From Candidatus Lernaella stagnicola (GTDB lineage: Bacteria > Lernaellota > Lernaellaia > Lernaellales > Lernaellaceae): DNA of 64,000 bases. The translations under genes were made by a program, and so were the position numbers. The stretch covers positions 62,001 through 126,000 of the forward strand of contig JAVCCK010000035.1 of assembly GCA_030765525.1 (NCBI GenBank). The letters run 5' to 3'. The notes below the pieces were generated by a model. The model was not told where the DNA came from and ran no database searches. It worked only from the letters and a program-made list of their open reading frames with translations. Each line of letters starts with the position of its first letter. Positions within the stretch are counted from its first letter, which is position 1. Below are positions 54,140-63,900 of this stretch, piece after piece.

Positions 54140-54878
54140 GCGGGTAATCGCCGTTTGCGGCAAGGGGGGCGTTGGGAAAACCACGATCAGCGCGCTGCTG
54201 GGCCGCCACCTAGCCGGCAAGTCTCAAAAAGTATTGTTGGTCGACGCCGACCATGCCGGCGGCCTGAGCATGGCGTTGAACTTCGCTTCCAAACGCACCA
54301 TCGACGACCTCCGCCGGCGCGCCATAACCGCGGCCCGCGAAGGTGGGGCCGACCGCACGGAATTGGCGCTGTCTCTGGATTTCCTGCTGGCTGAAGCCCT
54401 CGCCGAAAAGGGCAATCTGGCGTTTTTGGCCATCGGCCGGCCGGAAGATCCGGGCTGCTTTTGTTCGGTCAACCGCTTGCTGCGCGACGCGATCGAGTTG
54501 CTGGCCGACTCCTTCGATATCATCGTGATCGACGCCGAGGCGGGGATCGAACAGGTGAACCGGCAAGTGATGCGGCGCCTGGACGACCTCGTGCTGGTTT
54601 CGGATTCATCGATGAAGTCCTTGCGCGTGGCGGAGTCCATTTTCGAGTTGGCGGGCACGATTAGCGACGGCGTGCGAGCGCATTTGGTCATAAATCGACT
54701 GCGATCGGCGGCCGAATTTCAAGAAACGGCGGCTAAAACCGACCTCCCGGCCGTCGCTTTTATCCCGGATGACGAGACGATTCGCCGCTACGATGCCGAC
54801 ATGCTCACCTTCCTCGACATGCCGAATTGCCTCGCGACCAAGTCGTTAGCCTCGCTGATTTCCGCTTTGGATTTGTGA
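54132..54878 (+). CDS. CooC/AcsF-like nickel-maturation ATPase
   Basis: The 248-residue P-loop NTPase has the deviant Walker A CGKGGVGKTT (residues 9-18), LLVDAD switch I and IIVIDAEAG switch II. The C109-x-C111 pair in RPEDPGCFCSVNRLLRD occupies the position of the metal-binding C112-x-C114 of CooC proteins, so it belongs with CODH/ACS maturation ATPases rather than with general ParA proteins. It normally inserts nickel into CODH. No CODH or ACS gene lies in the window, so its client may be elsewhere or an enzyme of this operon. It is the last gene; about 200 bases separate it from the FadL-like gene. Confidence 0.88.
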   Translation: MAERVIAVCGKGGVGKTTISALLGRHLAGKSQKVLLVDADHAGGLSMALNFASKRTIDDLRRRAITAAREGGADRTELALSLDFLLAEALAEKGNLAFLAIGRPEDPGCFCSVNRLLRDAIELLADSFDIIVIDAEAGIEQVNRQVMRRLDDLVLVSDSSMKSLRVAESIFELAGTISDGVRAHLVINRLRSAAEFQETAAKTDLPAVAFIPDDETIRRYDADMLTFLDMPNCLATKSLASLISALDL

Positions 54879-55079
54879 TGTATTTCCGCGAGCGCTATGG
54901 ACGCGCGGTGCACTTTCAATTAAAAATGTGTTAGGGCTTGGCTTGTGAAGTCGGCGGCTCGGACGCCGACACGGTAAACATAAGGGGCTTTTCCCGTCAT
55001 CGAATAAATGAGTCCGCGAAGGATTTTGGAAGCGAACGCGATGCGCTGGCGTCATTGCGGCATAACCGGGGAGATACAC

Positions 55080-56348
55080 ATGAAACGCATATTGGTAATC
55101 GTGCTGGTGTCACTGGCTTTGTTTGGCGGTGCGACCGCCGTACACGCCGGGTTGATTTTCGTCCCGACGACCTACGGCCTATCGGCTCGCTCCGTCGGGC
55201 TCGGTAATGCCATGACGGCCGTGGGTGACGACTATTCGGCGACGTTCTTCAACCCAGCGGCATTGGGTGCTCTGACCACCAACCAAATCGACCTCGGGTA
55301 TATGTACGCGGCGCCGAAATTGACTGGCGGGCCCAGTGGAAATGAAGACGCCGTCGATTTCGATACGGCCAACAAGCTGACGTTGATTGGTTTCACGATG
55401 AACCTCTCGACGCTGTTTGAAAACGAGCACGGTCTGGGCCTCGGCTTCGATATCGCCATCGACGACAATCTCAAGTCGTTCATGGCTTTTGAGGAAAAGC
55501 GCAGCGACGACGGCCAGTTTATGCGCTACGGCTTGACCAGCGTCACGATGACCACCGGTCTGGGTGTGGAGATCATTCCGCAACTCTATATCGGGGCGGG
55601 CGGCTTTGTGATGGTCAAGGGCGAAAATCAGTTGGTTGCCGAGACGGATATGGCGGGTAACACCAAGGAAGAACAAATCCAAGTCAACGCCGAGCCCGTG
55701 ATCGCGCCGATCATCAGCCTGTACGCGCCGGTGCATCCGATCGTCACGATCGGCGTGGCGTATCGGGGCAAAGGCTTGGCGCAGTTTGACAGCATTGACG
55801 CGGCCACCTAGGCGCTGGTCAGCGAATCGCCGCTGACGGACCTCAACCTCTTGATGGCCTTCAAGGATACCTACGTGCCGCAGCAAGTGGCGCTCGGCGT
55901 CAGCCTCATGCCGATCGAGCAACTCATGATCGCGCTCGACGTCACGTGGGCCAATTGGGCCGATTACGAGGATGAAGTCTCCGAGGACGACGTCGTCAAA
56001 GACGAAAGCGGATTCGGAACGAAGGACCTGGTGATTCCGCGCTTGGGTTTGGAGTACTCGCCGTTGGACAACCTTCAGTTGCGCTTCGGGTATTTCTGGG
56101 AAGATACGCCCTTTGACGATCCCGGCATGGGAAACACCGTCGTGTTGGATAACGCAAAGCACGCCTTCAGCCTCGGCGTCGGACACGACATGACCTACGT
56201 GCCGGCGTTTAACCACGCGCCGACAATCGGCGTTTCCTACTTCCATCATTACCTCGTGCCGCGCACCGTGGATTCGGGCGATGACCGCGAATTCGAAAGC
56301 AGCGGCAACATTAACGGTGTCGTCGGCACCCTGACGCTGAAATTCTAG
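55080..56348 (+). pseudogene. FadL/OmpP1-like outer membrane protein interrupted by in-frame TAG
   Basis: Starting at ATG 55080 (GGAG six bases upstream), the frame encodes a signal peptide (ILVIVLVSLALFGGATAVHA) and a barrel with TTYGLSARSVGLGNAMTAVG and DYSATFFNPAALGALTTNQI, typical of FadL/OmpP1 transporters for hydrophobic compounds. A TAG stop at 55809-55811 (codon 244) interrupts it, and the same frame continues without a break to 56348 with clear barrel sequence (ALGVSLMPIEQLMIALDVTW, and final LTLKF). The two halves together make a normal 422-residue protein. A nonsense mutation, strain variation or a sequencing error is likely; readthrough is possible. It may serve uptake of hydrophobic substrates for the operon upstream. 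Confidence 0.8.
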
Positions 56349-56365
56349 GGCAGAGGAGCGACATC

Positions 56366-59086
56366 ATGAAACGATTGCTACTACTCTTCCTCGGCGCGGC
56401 GTTGCTTCTCGCGTTGGTGGTCGGGTGTGGGGACGAACGCGAACCGTTGGAACCCGCACCGGCTGACTCTAGCTTCCGCATGCTCATGAGCAATCCGCAT
56501 CAGGGGCAGTTCAACCTGCCGCTGACCAGCCAGCTTGTGGTTTACATGTCCGCTGAAGTCGACCCGGCTTCCATCGTCAACCGCGTGTTTTTGGCCAACG
56601 AAGACGGATTCCGTCCGGCGATCGAAGTCGAGGTCTACTTGGCGTCGATCATCATCACGTCGGTGTCGCACTGGCCGGAACGGACGGACTACACGATCAC
56701 CCTGAAACCGGGAATTCGCAGCCGGGCGGGCGACGTGTTGAAAGAAGAGCGGACGATTCAATTTCAAACCGGGTTGCGGCGGCCGAAGGCGGCCGAGCGG
56801 CTCAACGTCGTGCGGACCGTGCCCGGCGAGGACGATCCGTGTTGGGACTTCCACACGTTTCGCGTCTTTTTCAACGAGCCGGTAGACCGCGATTCCGTGG
56901 AGTACGGAAAGTCGTTTCTGTTCATCCACGTTGCTAGCGGCGATCCTGTACCGGGCAACCTGTTTGCCCGCGCGGGGCAGCTCGTGTTCGATCCCGACGA
57001 AGATTTGACCGCCGGGGAGACCTACCAGCTCACCGTGACGCAGGAAATGTTCGACGCCAACGGTGACAATTTGGCGGTCCCGTTTCACGCGCAGTTCGTG
57101 CCGCTCTCGACCGGTGAGCATACGCTGCTGGCCATGGACAAATGTCCGACGGCCGTGCCGGGATTCGGCTTTTGCGACGCGCTGCCGGACGACGGCGCGT
57201 ACCCCAAGAGCCAGATCATCCCGTACCCCATGAATTCGATGTACACCAAGTCGGTGTTTCTCGGCGTGACGAACATGCTGATCGGCGGCCGGCTGTGGAA
57301 TGAGTTTGGCGACGCGAAGCTGTCGCCCGATCGCATCCCCTTCGTCGTGCGCAAGGGACAGAAGCTGATCGGCAAGCCGCTGCAATACAAGGTCGGCGGC
57401 GTCATCCCCTCGGGCATTTTGACCGGGGAAATTCAAATCACGCTTCTTACCGACGCCGTGGGTGAAATGCTGGGTTCCGAATTCGTGCACGGCGAGGCGG
57501 GACTGCCCGCGACGATTACGCTTTTTCTCGACGCGGCGATGACCTTGGAAAACACAACGGCCAACTCGCTGCTGCCGCAGCCCTTGCTCGGTACCAAGCT
57601 CGTCGGCGTGGCGTCGGTGGATCTCATCGACCCGGAATCCGGATACGAGGCGATGAAAATCGAATTGGTCGGCTATTCGGAGTTGAACCTGGGTAACGAG
57701 CGCATGCCCGTGGCGATGGCGCTGCAAATGGTGCCGCCGCCGACGTTGCCGGAGCAGGAATTCGACACGACGCCGCCGTTTGTTACCGCCGTTTCGCCCG
57801 TGGATATGGTGATCGACGACATCGACATTTCAGATGTCGTGGATACCCGCATGGCGGGCGAAAAAATCATCGTTTACTTCTCCGAGCCGCTGGATCCCGA
57901 CACGGTCCGCGACAACATCTACGTGCTCGGACCGGAGGGGCGCGTGTCGGTCAAGTACGATCTCTACCAACCCAAAATGTTCCTCATCCCCGACTATCCG
58001 CTGGAACCGGACACGACGTATCAAATCATCGTGGAGCCCGGAATCGAGGATATCGTCGGCAACAAACTGGCGACGGGGAGCACCTACTCGTTCACAACGA
58101 TGCCATTGCAGTCTTCGCCGGTGGACCCGCCCGTTGTGCTGGCCGCCGTGCCGGAACTGCGGCCGAACAGTACGATGGCGAGCAATTTTCTGCCGGAATT
58201 CTACTTCTCGCAGATTATCGATCTCGATTCGCTGGTCTACGGAGACGCGTACGGTCTCTACGACATGACCGAGGGCGGCGAGTTGATTCCCGGCACGCAC
58301 GTTAGTTATTCGGTGTTCTTCGACTTCGTGCCCGATAGCGAATTGATCGTCGGCCATCATTATCGCTGGGTGATTACCGAGGGCGCTACGAACCTCGACG
58401 GCGTCGCGCTGGATACCGACATGGACCGGGAGCCCGGCGGGCCGCCTATCGAAATCGATTTCGTGGTTACGCCGTACTCGCCCTTCAGCCAAACCGTGTT
58501 CATGACCTATCCCTACGCCGACACCAATGCCAACGGGTACTTGGACCCGGAGGAAACGCCGACCAAGACCAATACGATGATCATGGACTCGCCGCTCATC
58601 AAAGACCCCGCTTATGTGTTGGGCTTCTTCCCGATCAACGTACACGGCTTGGTGTACGGGGAACAAAATGAAGCGCGGCTGCCGGTGAACGTGGCGCCGA
58701 ACGGCTACCAATTCGCAACCAGCATTTCGGTCAGCCTCGGTGGCAAAACCGATCCGCCGGGATTGCTGGATATGGGCCGTATGCTGATTCAATTGCAGCC
58801 GGGCTCCGCCACCGATATCATTCGTGGTGAAGACGGCAAGCTGGCCAGCGACACGGACATCATTATGTCGTTCAATGTCGAAAACAGCCTGCTGAACTCG
58901 TTCCTCGTGCACGACATGTTCCTGCAGATTCCCAGCGTCGTGCGCTACAGCCAGGACGGGCGCATGATAACCGTCATTCGCGGCCAAACCATGGCGGGCA
59001 TGGTCATTCCCGTGCTCGGTGTCATGGACATCCCGGTCGCGGTTGATTTGGTTAGCTCTACAGTGCCGACGACGCGCGGCTTCTAA
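56366..59086 (+). CDS. Ig-like (SbsA/Big_5) lipoprotein
   Basis: The 906-residue protein begins with a lipobox signal (LLALVVGC). The mature part contains several SbsA/Big_5-type Ig-like domains: near residue 50 (NLPLTSQLVVYMSAEVDPAS), residue 175 (VFFNEPVDRDSVEYG), residue 505 (VYFSEPLDPDTVRDNIYVLG) and residue 610. These are found in extracellular structural proteins. A calcium-like DTNANGYLD site lies near residue 720. No enzymatic motif is visible. It follows the FadL-like gene within 18 bases, so they share a transcript. A clear terminator follows the stop. Confidence 0.82.
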   Translation: MKRLLLLFLGAALLLALVVGCGDEREPLEPAPADSSFRMLMSNPHQGQFNLPLTSQLVVYMSAEVDPASIVNRVFLANEDGFRPAIEVEVYLASIIITSVSHWPERTDYTITLKPGIRSRAGDVLKEERTIQFQTGLRRPKAAERLNVVRTVPGEDDPCWDFHTFRVFFNEPVDRDSVEYGKSFLFIHVASGDPVPGNLFARAGQLVFDPDEDLTAGETYQLTVTQEMFDANGDNLAVPFHAQFVPLSTGEHTLLAMDKCPTAVPGFGFCDALPDDGAYPKSQIIPYPMNSMYTKSVFLGVTNMLIGGRLWNEFGDAKLSPDRIPFVVRKGQKLIGKPLQYKVGGVIPSGILTGEIQITLLTDAVGEMLGSEFVHGEAGLPATITLFLDAAMTLENTTANSLLPQPLLGTKLVGVASVDLIDPESGYEAMKIELVGYSELNLGNERMPVAMALQMVPPPTLPEQEFDTTPPFVTAVSPVDMVIDDIDISDVVDTRMAGEKIIVYFSEPLDPDTVRDNIYVLGPEGRVSVKYDLYQPKMFLIPDYPLEPDTTYQIIVEPGIEDIVGNKLATGSTYSFTTMPLQSSPVDPPVVLAAVPELRPNSTMASNFLPEFYFSQIIDLDSLVYGDAYGLYDMTEGGELIPGTHVSYSVFFDFVPDSELIVGHHYRWVITEGATNLDGVALDTDMDREPGGPPIEIDFVVTPYSPFSQTVFMTYPYADTNANGYLDPEETPTKTNTMIMDSPLIKDPAYVLGFFPINVHGLVYGEQNEARLPVNVAPNGYQFATSISVSLGGKTDPPGLLDMGRMLIQLQPGSATDIIRGEDGKLASDTDIIMSFNVENSLLNSFLVHDMFLQIPSVVRYSQDGRMITVIRGQTMAGMVIPVLGVMDIPVAVDLVSSTVPTTRGF

Positions 59087-59110
59087 CGACCGCGCTTCTT
59101 GAGCTTTTGG

Positions 59111-59140
59111 CGGCAACCCCTGCGGGTTGCCGTTTTCTTT
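59111..59140 (+). terminator. Terminator after Ig-like lipoprotein gene
   Basis: Stem CGGCAACCC (59111-59119), loop CTGC, stem GGGTTGCCG (59124-59132), then TTTTCTTT. It ends the transcript of the FadL-like and Ig-like genes. Confidence 0.85.
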
Positions 59141-59223
59141 ATCAGCGACATACAGGCGACAACGAGGCGCCCGACGCGCTAAAATGCGCTGTTTATGCCG
59201 CACGACGCGGCGAATCGGAAGCT

Positions 59224-60960
59224 ATGACGAGGAACATGCCGCACTTACCCACGACTTTGGACGAAGCGCAGAGCCGAGGCTGGAACGAACTGGATGTCAT
59301 TCTGGTCACCGGCGACGCCCACGTGGACCATCCGTCTTTCCCCGCCGCCTTGTTGGGCCGCGTGCTCGAAGCGGCAGGCTTTCGCGTGGGTGTGATCGCG
59401 CGACCGGACGTCAACGACCCGGCGGATATTGCTCGTCTGGGAATTCCGCGTTTGTTCTTTGGCGTAACGGCCGGCAGCCTTGATTCGATGGTCGGCAATT
59501 ACACCGCTCTCAAGCGTCGCCGTTCCGACGACCCCTACGCACCGGGCGGCATGGCCGGGGGGCGGCCCGATCGAGCGCTGACCGTGTACTGCAACCTCAT
59601 CCGGCGCAATTTCGGCAAAGCGGCGTTCCTCGTGGCGGGCGGCCTGGAGGCGGGCCTGCGTCGCTTCGCGCATTACGATTATTGGAGCGACGCCGTGCGG
59701 CGGTCGGCTTTGATGGACTGCGGCGCCGACGTGCTGGTCCACGGCATGGGGGAAGGGCCGATTGTCGAAATCGCCAAGCGGCTCGATCACTTGTTGGCCG
59801 AGGAGCCGATGCTTCTCGAAGCGCGTCGCGCCGGCCGTAAAGTGGAGCCCAGTCGGCAAGTGGCGGCGGTAAACGAGGTCGCGGGCGTCGTGTATCGGGT
59901 CCCGAAAAATAGTAATCCGCCGCCGGATGGCATTGCTTTGCCGCCCGCGGAAGAAGTGGCGGAGAACCCGCGAAGTTACGCCCACGCCCATCAATTGCAG
60001 GAAACAAACTGCGACCGTGCGATGTGGCAAGAGACCGGCGGCATGCGCGTGGTCGCCAATCCGCCTTGGCCACCGCTCAGCGGTTCGGAACTCGATCGCA
60101 TCTACGGGCTCGATTTCACGCTGGACGTGCATCCGGTGTACGGCGGCGAGCGGGTGCCCGCGTTGGAGCAGGTTCGTTTCGGTATCACCGCGCACCGCGG
60201 CTGCTTCGGCGGTTGCGCCTTCTGCGCGATCGGGGCGCATCAGGGCAAAGCGATTTCGTTTCGTTCGGAAGCGTCGATCCTGGACAACGTTCGACGCGTT
60301 GTCGCCCATCCGGATTTTCGCGGCACGATCTCGGACCTGGGCGGGCCGACCGCCAACATGTACGGCATGTCATGCGGGAAGGAGGGCGGCTGCAACCGTC
60401 CGTCATGCCTGTGGCCGAATCGGTGCCGCCATTTGTCGGTTGATGCGACGCCTTACTTGGAACTTCTGCGAAAGGCCTCGGCCGTGCCGGGCGTCAAGCA
60501 CCTATTCGTGACGACCGGTATCCGCACCGATTTGGCCGTGCTGTCCGAGGCGCTGATGAAGCGGTTGGCCGCCCACCATACCAGCGGATTGATGAAAGTC
60601 GCGCCGGAACACGTCGTCGGGCGGGTGTTGGATTTCATGCGCAAACCGGACATCGAAAGCTTCGTGAAGTTTCTCGACATGCACCGCGGTTTCTCGAAAG
60701 CGGCAGGCCGCGAGCAGTACGTGCTGCCGTATTTCATCGCCGCGCATCCGGGCTGCACATTGGAGGATATGAAGCGCGTCAAGCAGTTCATGCGCCGGCA
60801 CGGACTCACCGTCGAACAGTGCCAGATTTTCACGCCGACGCCGGGCACCGCCGCCACGACGATGTACGCGACGGGGCTCGACCCAGCCACGCTCGAAGCG
60901 GTTTACGTGGAACGCGATCCGAAGATGAAGCAGGCGCAAAAGGACTTGATTCTAGGCTGA
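59224..60960 (+). CDS. YgiQ-family radical SAM protein
   Basis: The 578-residue protein matches YgiQ: an N-terminal PTTLDEAQSRGWNELDVILV and GDAHVDHPSFPAALLGRVLE, a radical-SAM cluster C-x3-C-x2-C in HRGCFGGCAFCAIGAHQG (near residue 325), and GLMKVAPEHVVGRVLDFMRK toward the C-terminus. It also has the second cysteine block GKEGGCNRPSCLWPNRC. Its reaction is not known, but the family is widespread in anaerobes. An in-frame ATG at 59236 is an alternative start with GAGG closely upstream; ATG 59224 is listed. Upstream in-frame codons from 59107 overlap the terminator and were excluded. Confidence 0.92.
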   Translation: MTRNMPHLPTTLDEAQSRGWNELDVILVTGDAHVDHPSFPAALLGRVLEAAGFRVGVIARPDVNDPADIARLGIPRLFFGVTAGSLDSMVGNYTALKRRRSDDPYAPGGMAGGRPDRALTVYCNLIRRNFGKAAFLVAGGLEAGLRRFAHYDYWSDAVRRSALMDCGADVLVHGMGEGPIVEIAKRLDHLLAEEPMLLEARRAGRKVEPSRQVAAVNEVAGVVYRVPKNSNPPPDGIALPPAEEVAENPRSYAHAHQLQETNCDRAMWQETGGMRVVANPPWPPLSGSELDRIYGLDFTLDVHPVYGGERVPALEQVRFGITAHRGCFGGCAFCAIGAHQGKAISFRSEASILDNVRRVVAHPDFRGTISDLGGPTANMYGMSCGKEGGCNRPSCLWPNRCRHLSVDATPYLELLRKASAVPGVKHLFVTTGIRTDLAVLSEALMKRLAAHHTSGLMKVAPEHVVGRVLDFMRKPDIESFVKFLDMHRGFSKAAGREQYVLPYFIAAHPGCTLEDMKRVKQFMRRHGLTVEQCQIFTPTPGTAATTMYATGLDPATLEAVYVERDPKMKQAQKDLILG

Positions 60961-60972
60961 CCTAACCCGCGT

Positions 60973-63900
60973 TTAGCACCCACAACCAGTGTCATTTGCA
61001 GTGTCTGCGCCGTTATCGGCGTCGGCACGGTCGTTATCTGCGTCGTCGTCGGTGTCGTCATCATCGTCATTGGCGTCGTCGTCGTCACCAACGGTGTCGT
61101 CGTCGTCGTCGTCGTCATCGTTGTCATCGTTATTATCGTCGTCGTCATCGTCGTCGTCGTCATCGTCACCGGGCACGTAGGGTGCGACCTCGGCCACGTT
61201 GCTGATGCGCGAACGATGGCCCTCGTTGTCCACGGCAATCAAGGCGATGCGCTGGGCGGTGACGGTCGAGATCTCAAAGGTCGCCGAGTCGCCGCCGTAT
61301 TCAGGGCCGGGGGTAAGCGCCACTCCGGGAGCGGCTTGAAAGGAATTCCAGTCGGACAAATCGATGGAACCGTCGGCGTCCAGCCGCACCGTGTAATTCG
61401 ACGCGCGCCCGCACCACCAATCGTCGCCGGGTGCCGTAAACTCAAGTAATAAGGAGCCATTCGGCGTTTCCGCGGCGGTCAAATCGGTCACGCGGGCCGG
61501 TGGCAGGGTGTCGGCGCCGTGGTACCCGGTGTTGCGTTCGTCGTGATGGAAGCGCGGCCAGTCGGAATTCGGCTCGCCATCCGGGCATGTTTCGCCGAGG
61601 CTTTCCCAGGCGTAGAGATATCCCTCGCGGGTGTGAGAGACGACTTCCACCATGCCGTCGGCATCGATGTCGCCCACCGCAGGCGAGGCAAGTGTCCATT
61701 TTTGCGTGTATTTTGGCCACCCGGCAATTTCGCGGCCGTTCTTGCGATGCGCGTGCACCAGGTAGTCGCCGGTACCGCCGATTATTTCGCGCATGCCGTC
61801 GCCGTCCAAATCGCCGGTGACCGGCTGGATCAGCAGCGGCAGGTCGCCGTATTTCGCCCTGACGACCTTCCGGTACGGTGGGTCGAGCTTGAAGCCGTTG
61901 ACCACGGATTTGATGGCTTTCAGTCCGCCCGGAGTCAATTGCAGGAGCCCGATGGCGGGCTGCAGGTAAATGGGGTCTTCGGTCGGATCGAGGGCCGACA
62001 AGCACGGCGAACCGGCGGCGTTGATGGACAGAGACCCCTCCAAGTGTTCGATTTCAAAGCCATCCACGCTGTAGCGCAGAATTTGCGGCACCCACACCAT
62101 CGCGCCGACGGCAATCGTCGTCTTTTCGCCCGCGGTCCAAACGGCCGGCGAGCCGGAAATTCCGCCGATGATGTTGAAAAACGGCAACACGCTCGAACCC
62201 TGCAGAGGCGTGGCGGGCCAGTTCGGCAGGAACGGGCCGCCGGGGTGGTTCATGCCGTCGTGGTAAATGGCGTAGAGGCGACCGGAGTCACGATCACCGC
62301 CCGGGCATTCCTCGCTGGTGGGTACGAGCACGGAAAGGCGCTGGCTGATCTGCGGGTCCGGATGCCGCGGGTCGAGTATGCCCACCGCGGGCGTGCCGAA
62401 AATGGCAAAGGGGATGTCGGAACCGTTGCACACTTTGTCGCGAGGCACCAAGCCTTGGTCCGACCGGCAAAACACCGGCCAACCCGGCAGCGGCGTTGCG
62501 CTCCCCGGCGACGGGGCCGGTTTCCACGCATACATTTTTTGATCGAGGGAACCGGCGATGATTTCAAGCACGCCGTCCAGGTCCAAGTCTGCAAGTACCG
62601 GCGAAGACATGAATCCGTTGCCTTGTCCGTATCCGAGAACCGACGACGGGTCGACCGGATTGGCGCTTACCGGAAAGCCCGGCAAAAACGTGCCGCCGTT
62701 GTTTGGATCGATCGCGTAGACCTTGCCGCCCAAGGTGGCCGCGACGATCTCCGGCGTCGAGTCGCTGAACAGATCGCCCACCGCGACCGAAGCGAAAATG
62801 CCCGCTCGATACAGCGGGTCGTCGCCGGAGAGATCCATGGGGAAGCCCGGCAGGTTCGCCCAGGTGCCGAGGCCCTCATCGAATTTGAGGACCACCAATT
62901 CGCCGGCGCCGGTGCCGAAGATGATTTCCATGCGGCGGTCGGGATCGCCGTCCAGATCGTAAAGCAGCGGCGAGGATTCACCCGAAGCGCCGATCCACAG
63001 CGGGAACCCGGGAACCAGGCCGTTGTCCGGGTCGGCGTCGGTGTGAACGCTGATCGTCTTGCGCGATTCGCCGACGACCAACGCTCCGTCAAGCGCTTCG
63101 TACGCCGCTTGGACGCGCAACGTGGCGTCGAAGGCGAACAGTCCGTCGATGGGCCGCGCGGCCCATTCGGGATCGATGTATTCGGCGACTTGGAACGTCG
63201 TGATGAGCCCTTCGACCGAGGAGGTCGCATCGCCGTAGTCGACGGTGACGAACTCTTCCTCGGCGGGCTGGTGTCCCGGCGCGATCTGCACCGACCAAGT
63301 AAGCGGGTAGGTTCGCGCGCTGATCCGGCCGGTCACGTCGATCGCGTCGTCCGCCGCCGGGTCGAATGTCGTCCACCATTCCGGGGCGGTGATGCGAACT
63401 ACGGGCGGAATCTTTGACGGCAGGCCCCGGTCGACATCGCCGACCGCGCGCATCGCGGCTTCCATATCAGGCCGGCCGTAGCCGTAGGTGGCATCCGGCC
63501 CGGGCAGGCACGGTTGACTAAGCTGAATGAAGGAGAAGCACCGGTCTTGTATGTCGTAGGCCGTCATGGTGAGGATTTGCTTGGCTTCGTCGGCCTCGAG
63601 ATCGATGCCCTGCTCGTGGGCGTAGCTAAACAGCAACGCAAACAAGCCGGACAGGCTGGCCACCGCTTCGGACGTGCACTCGGAACCGGAGGGGACCGCG
63701 AGCATCGTGTGCGAACCGTAGCCGGTGCACCAGGATTCGGTGAAGGCGTAGTCTTCGCCCTCGAATCCGTCCGGGAAGTGGGCCGGCGGAAGGGGGATCA
63801 TCGATTTGACGGCAATGGCATCTTCGCCCGCGTAAGGCATCCAGTGGTGAAAGCTCAGGGCGTCGCACGTAACGCCGACAGCTACCGTGCCTGCGTCATA

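Noticed and set aside
55809-55811. TAG as a pyrrolysine or selenocysteine-like recoded codon
   Set aside because: Outer membrane barrels are not known users, other genes here end normally in TAG, and no recoding machinery is seen in the window.
55179-56249. 356-residue open frame antisense to the FadL-like gene
   Set aside because: Antisense frame rich in Arg, His and Val; caused by GC-rich codon use of the real gene on the plus strand.
56381-59203. Long antisense frames of 448 and 457 residues
   Set aside because: Both lie opposite the Ig-like lipoprotein gene, which has a signal peptide, ribosome site and recognisable domains.
61519-63417. 632-residue plus-strand open frame
   Set aside because: Antisense to the subtilase paralogue with clear FG-GAP repeats; composition is typical of an antisense shadow.
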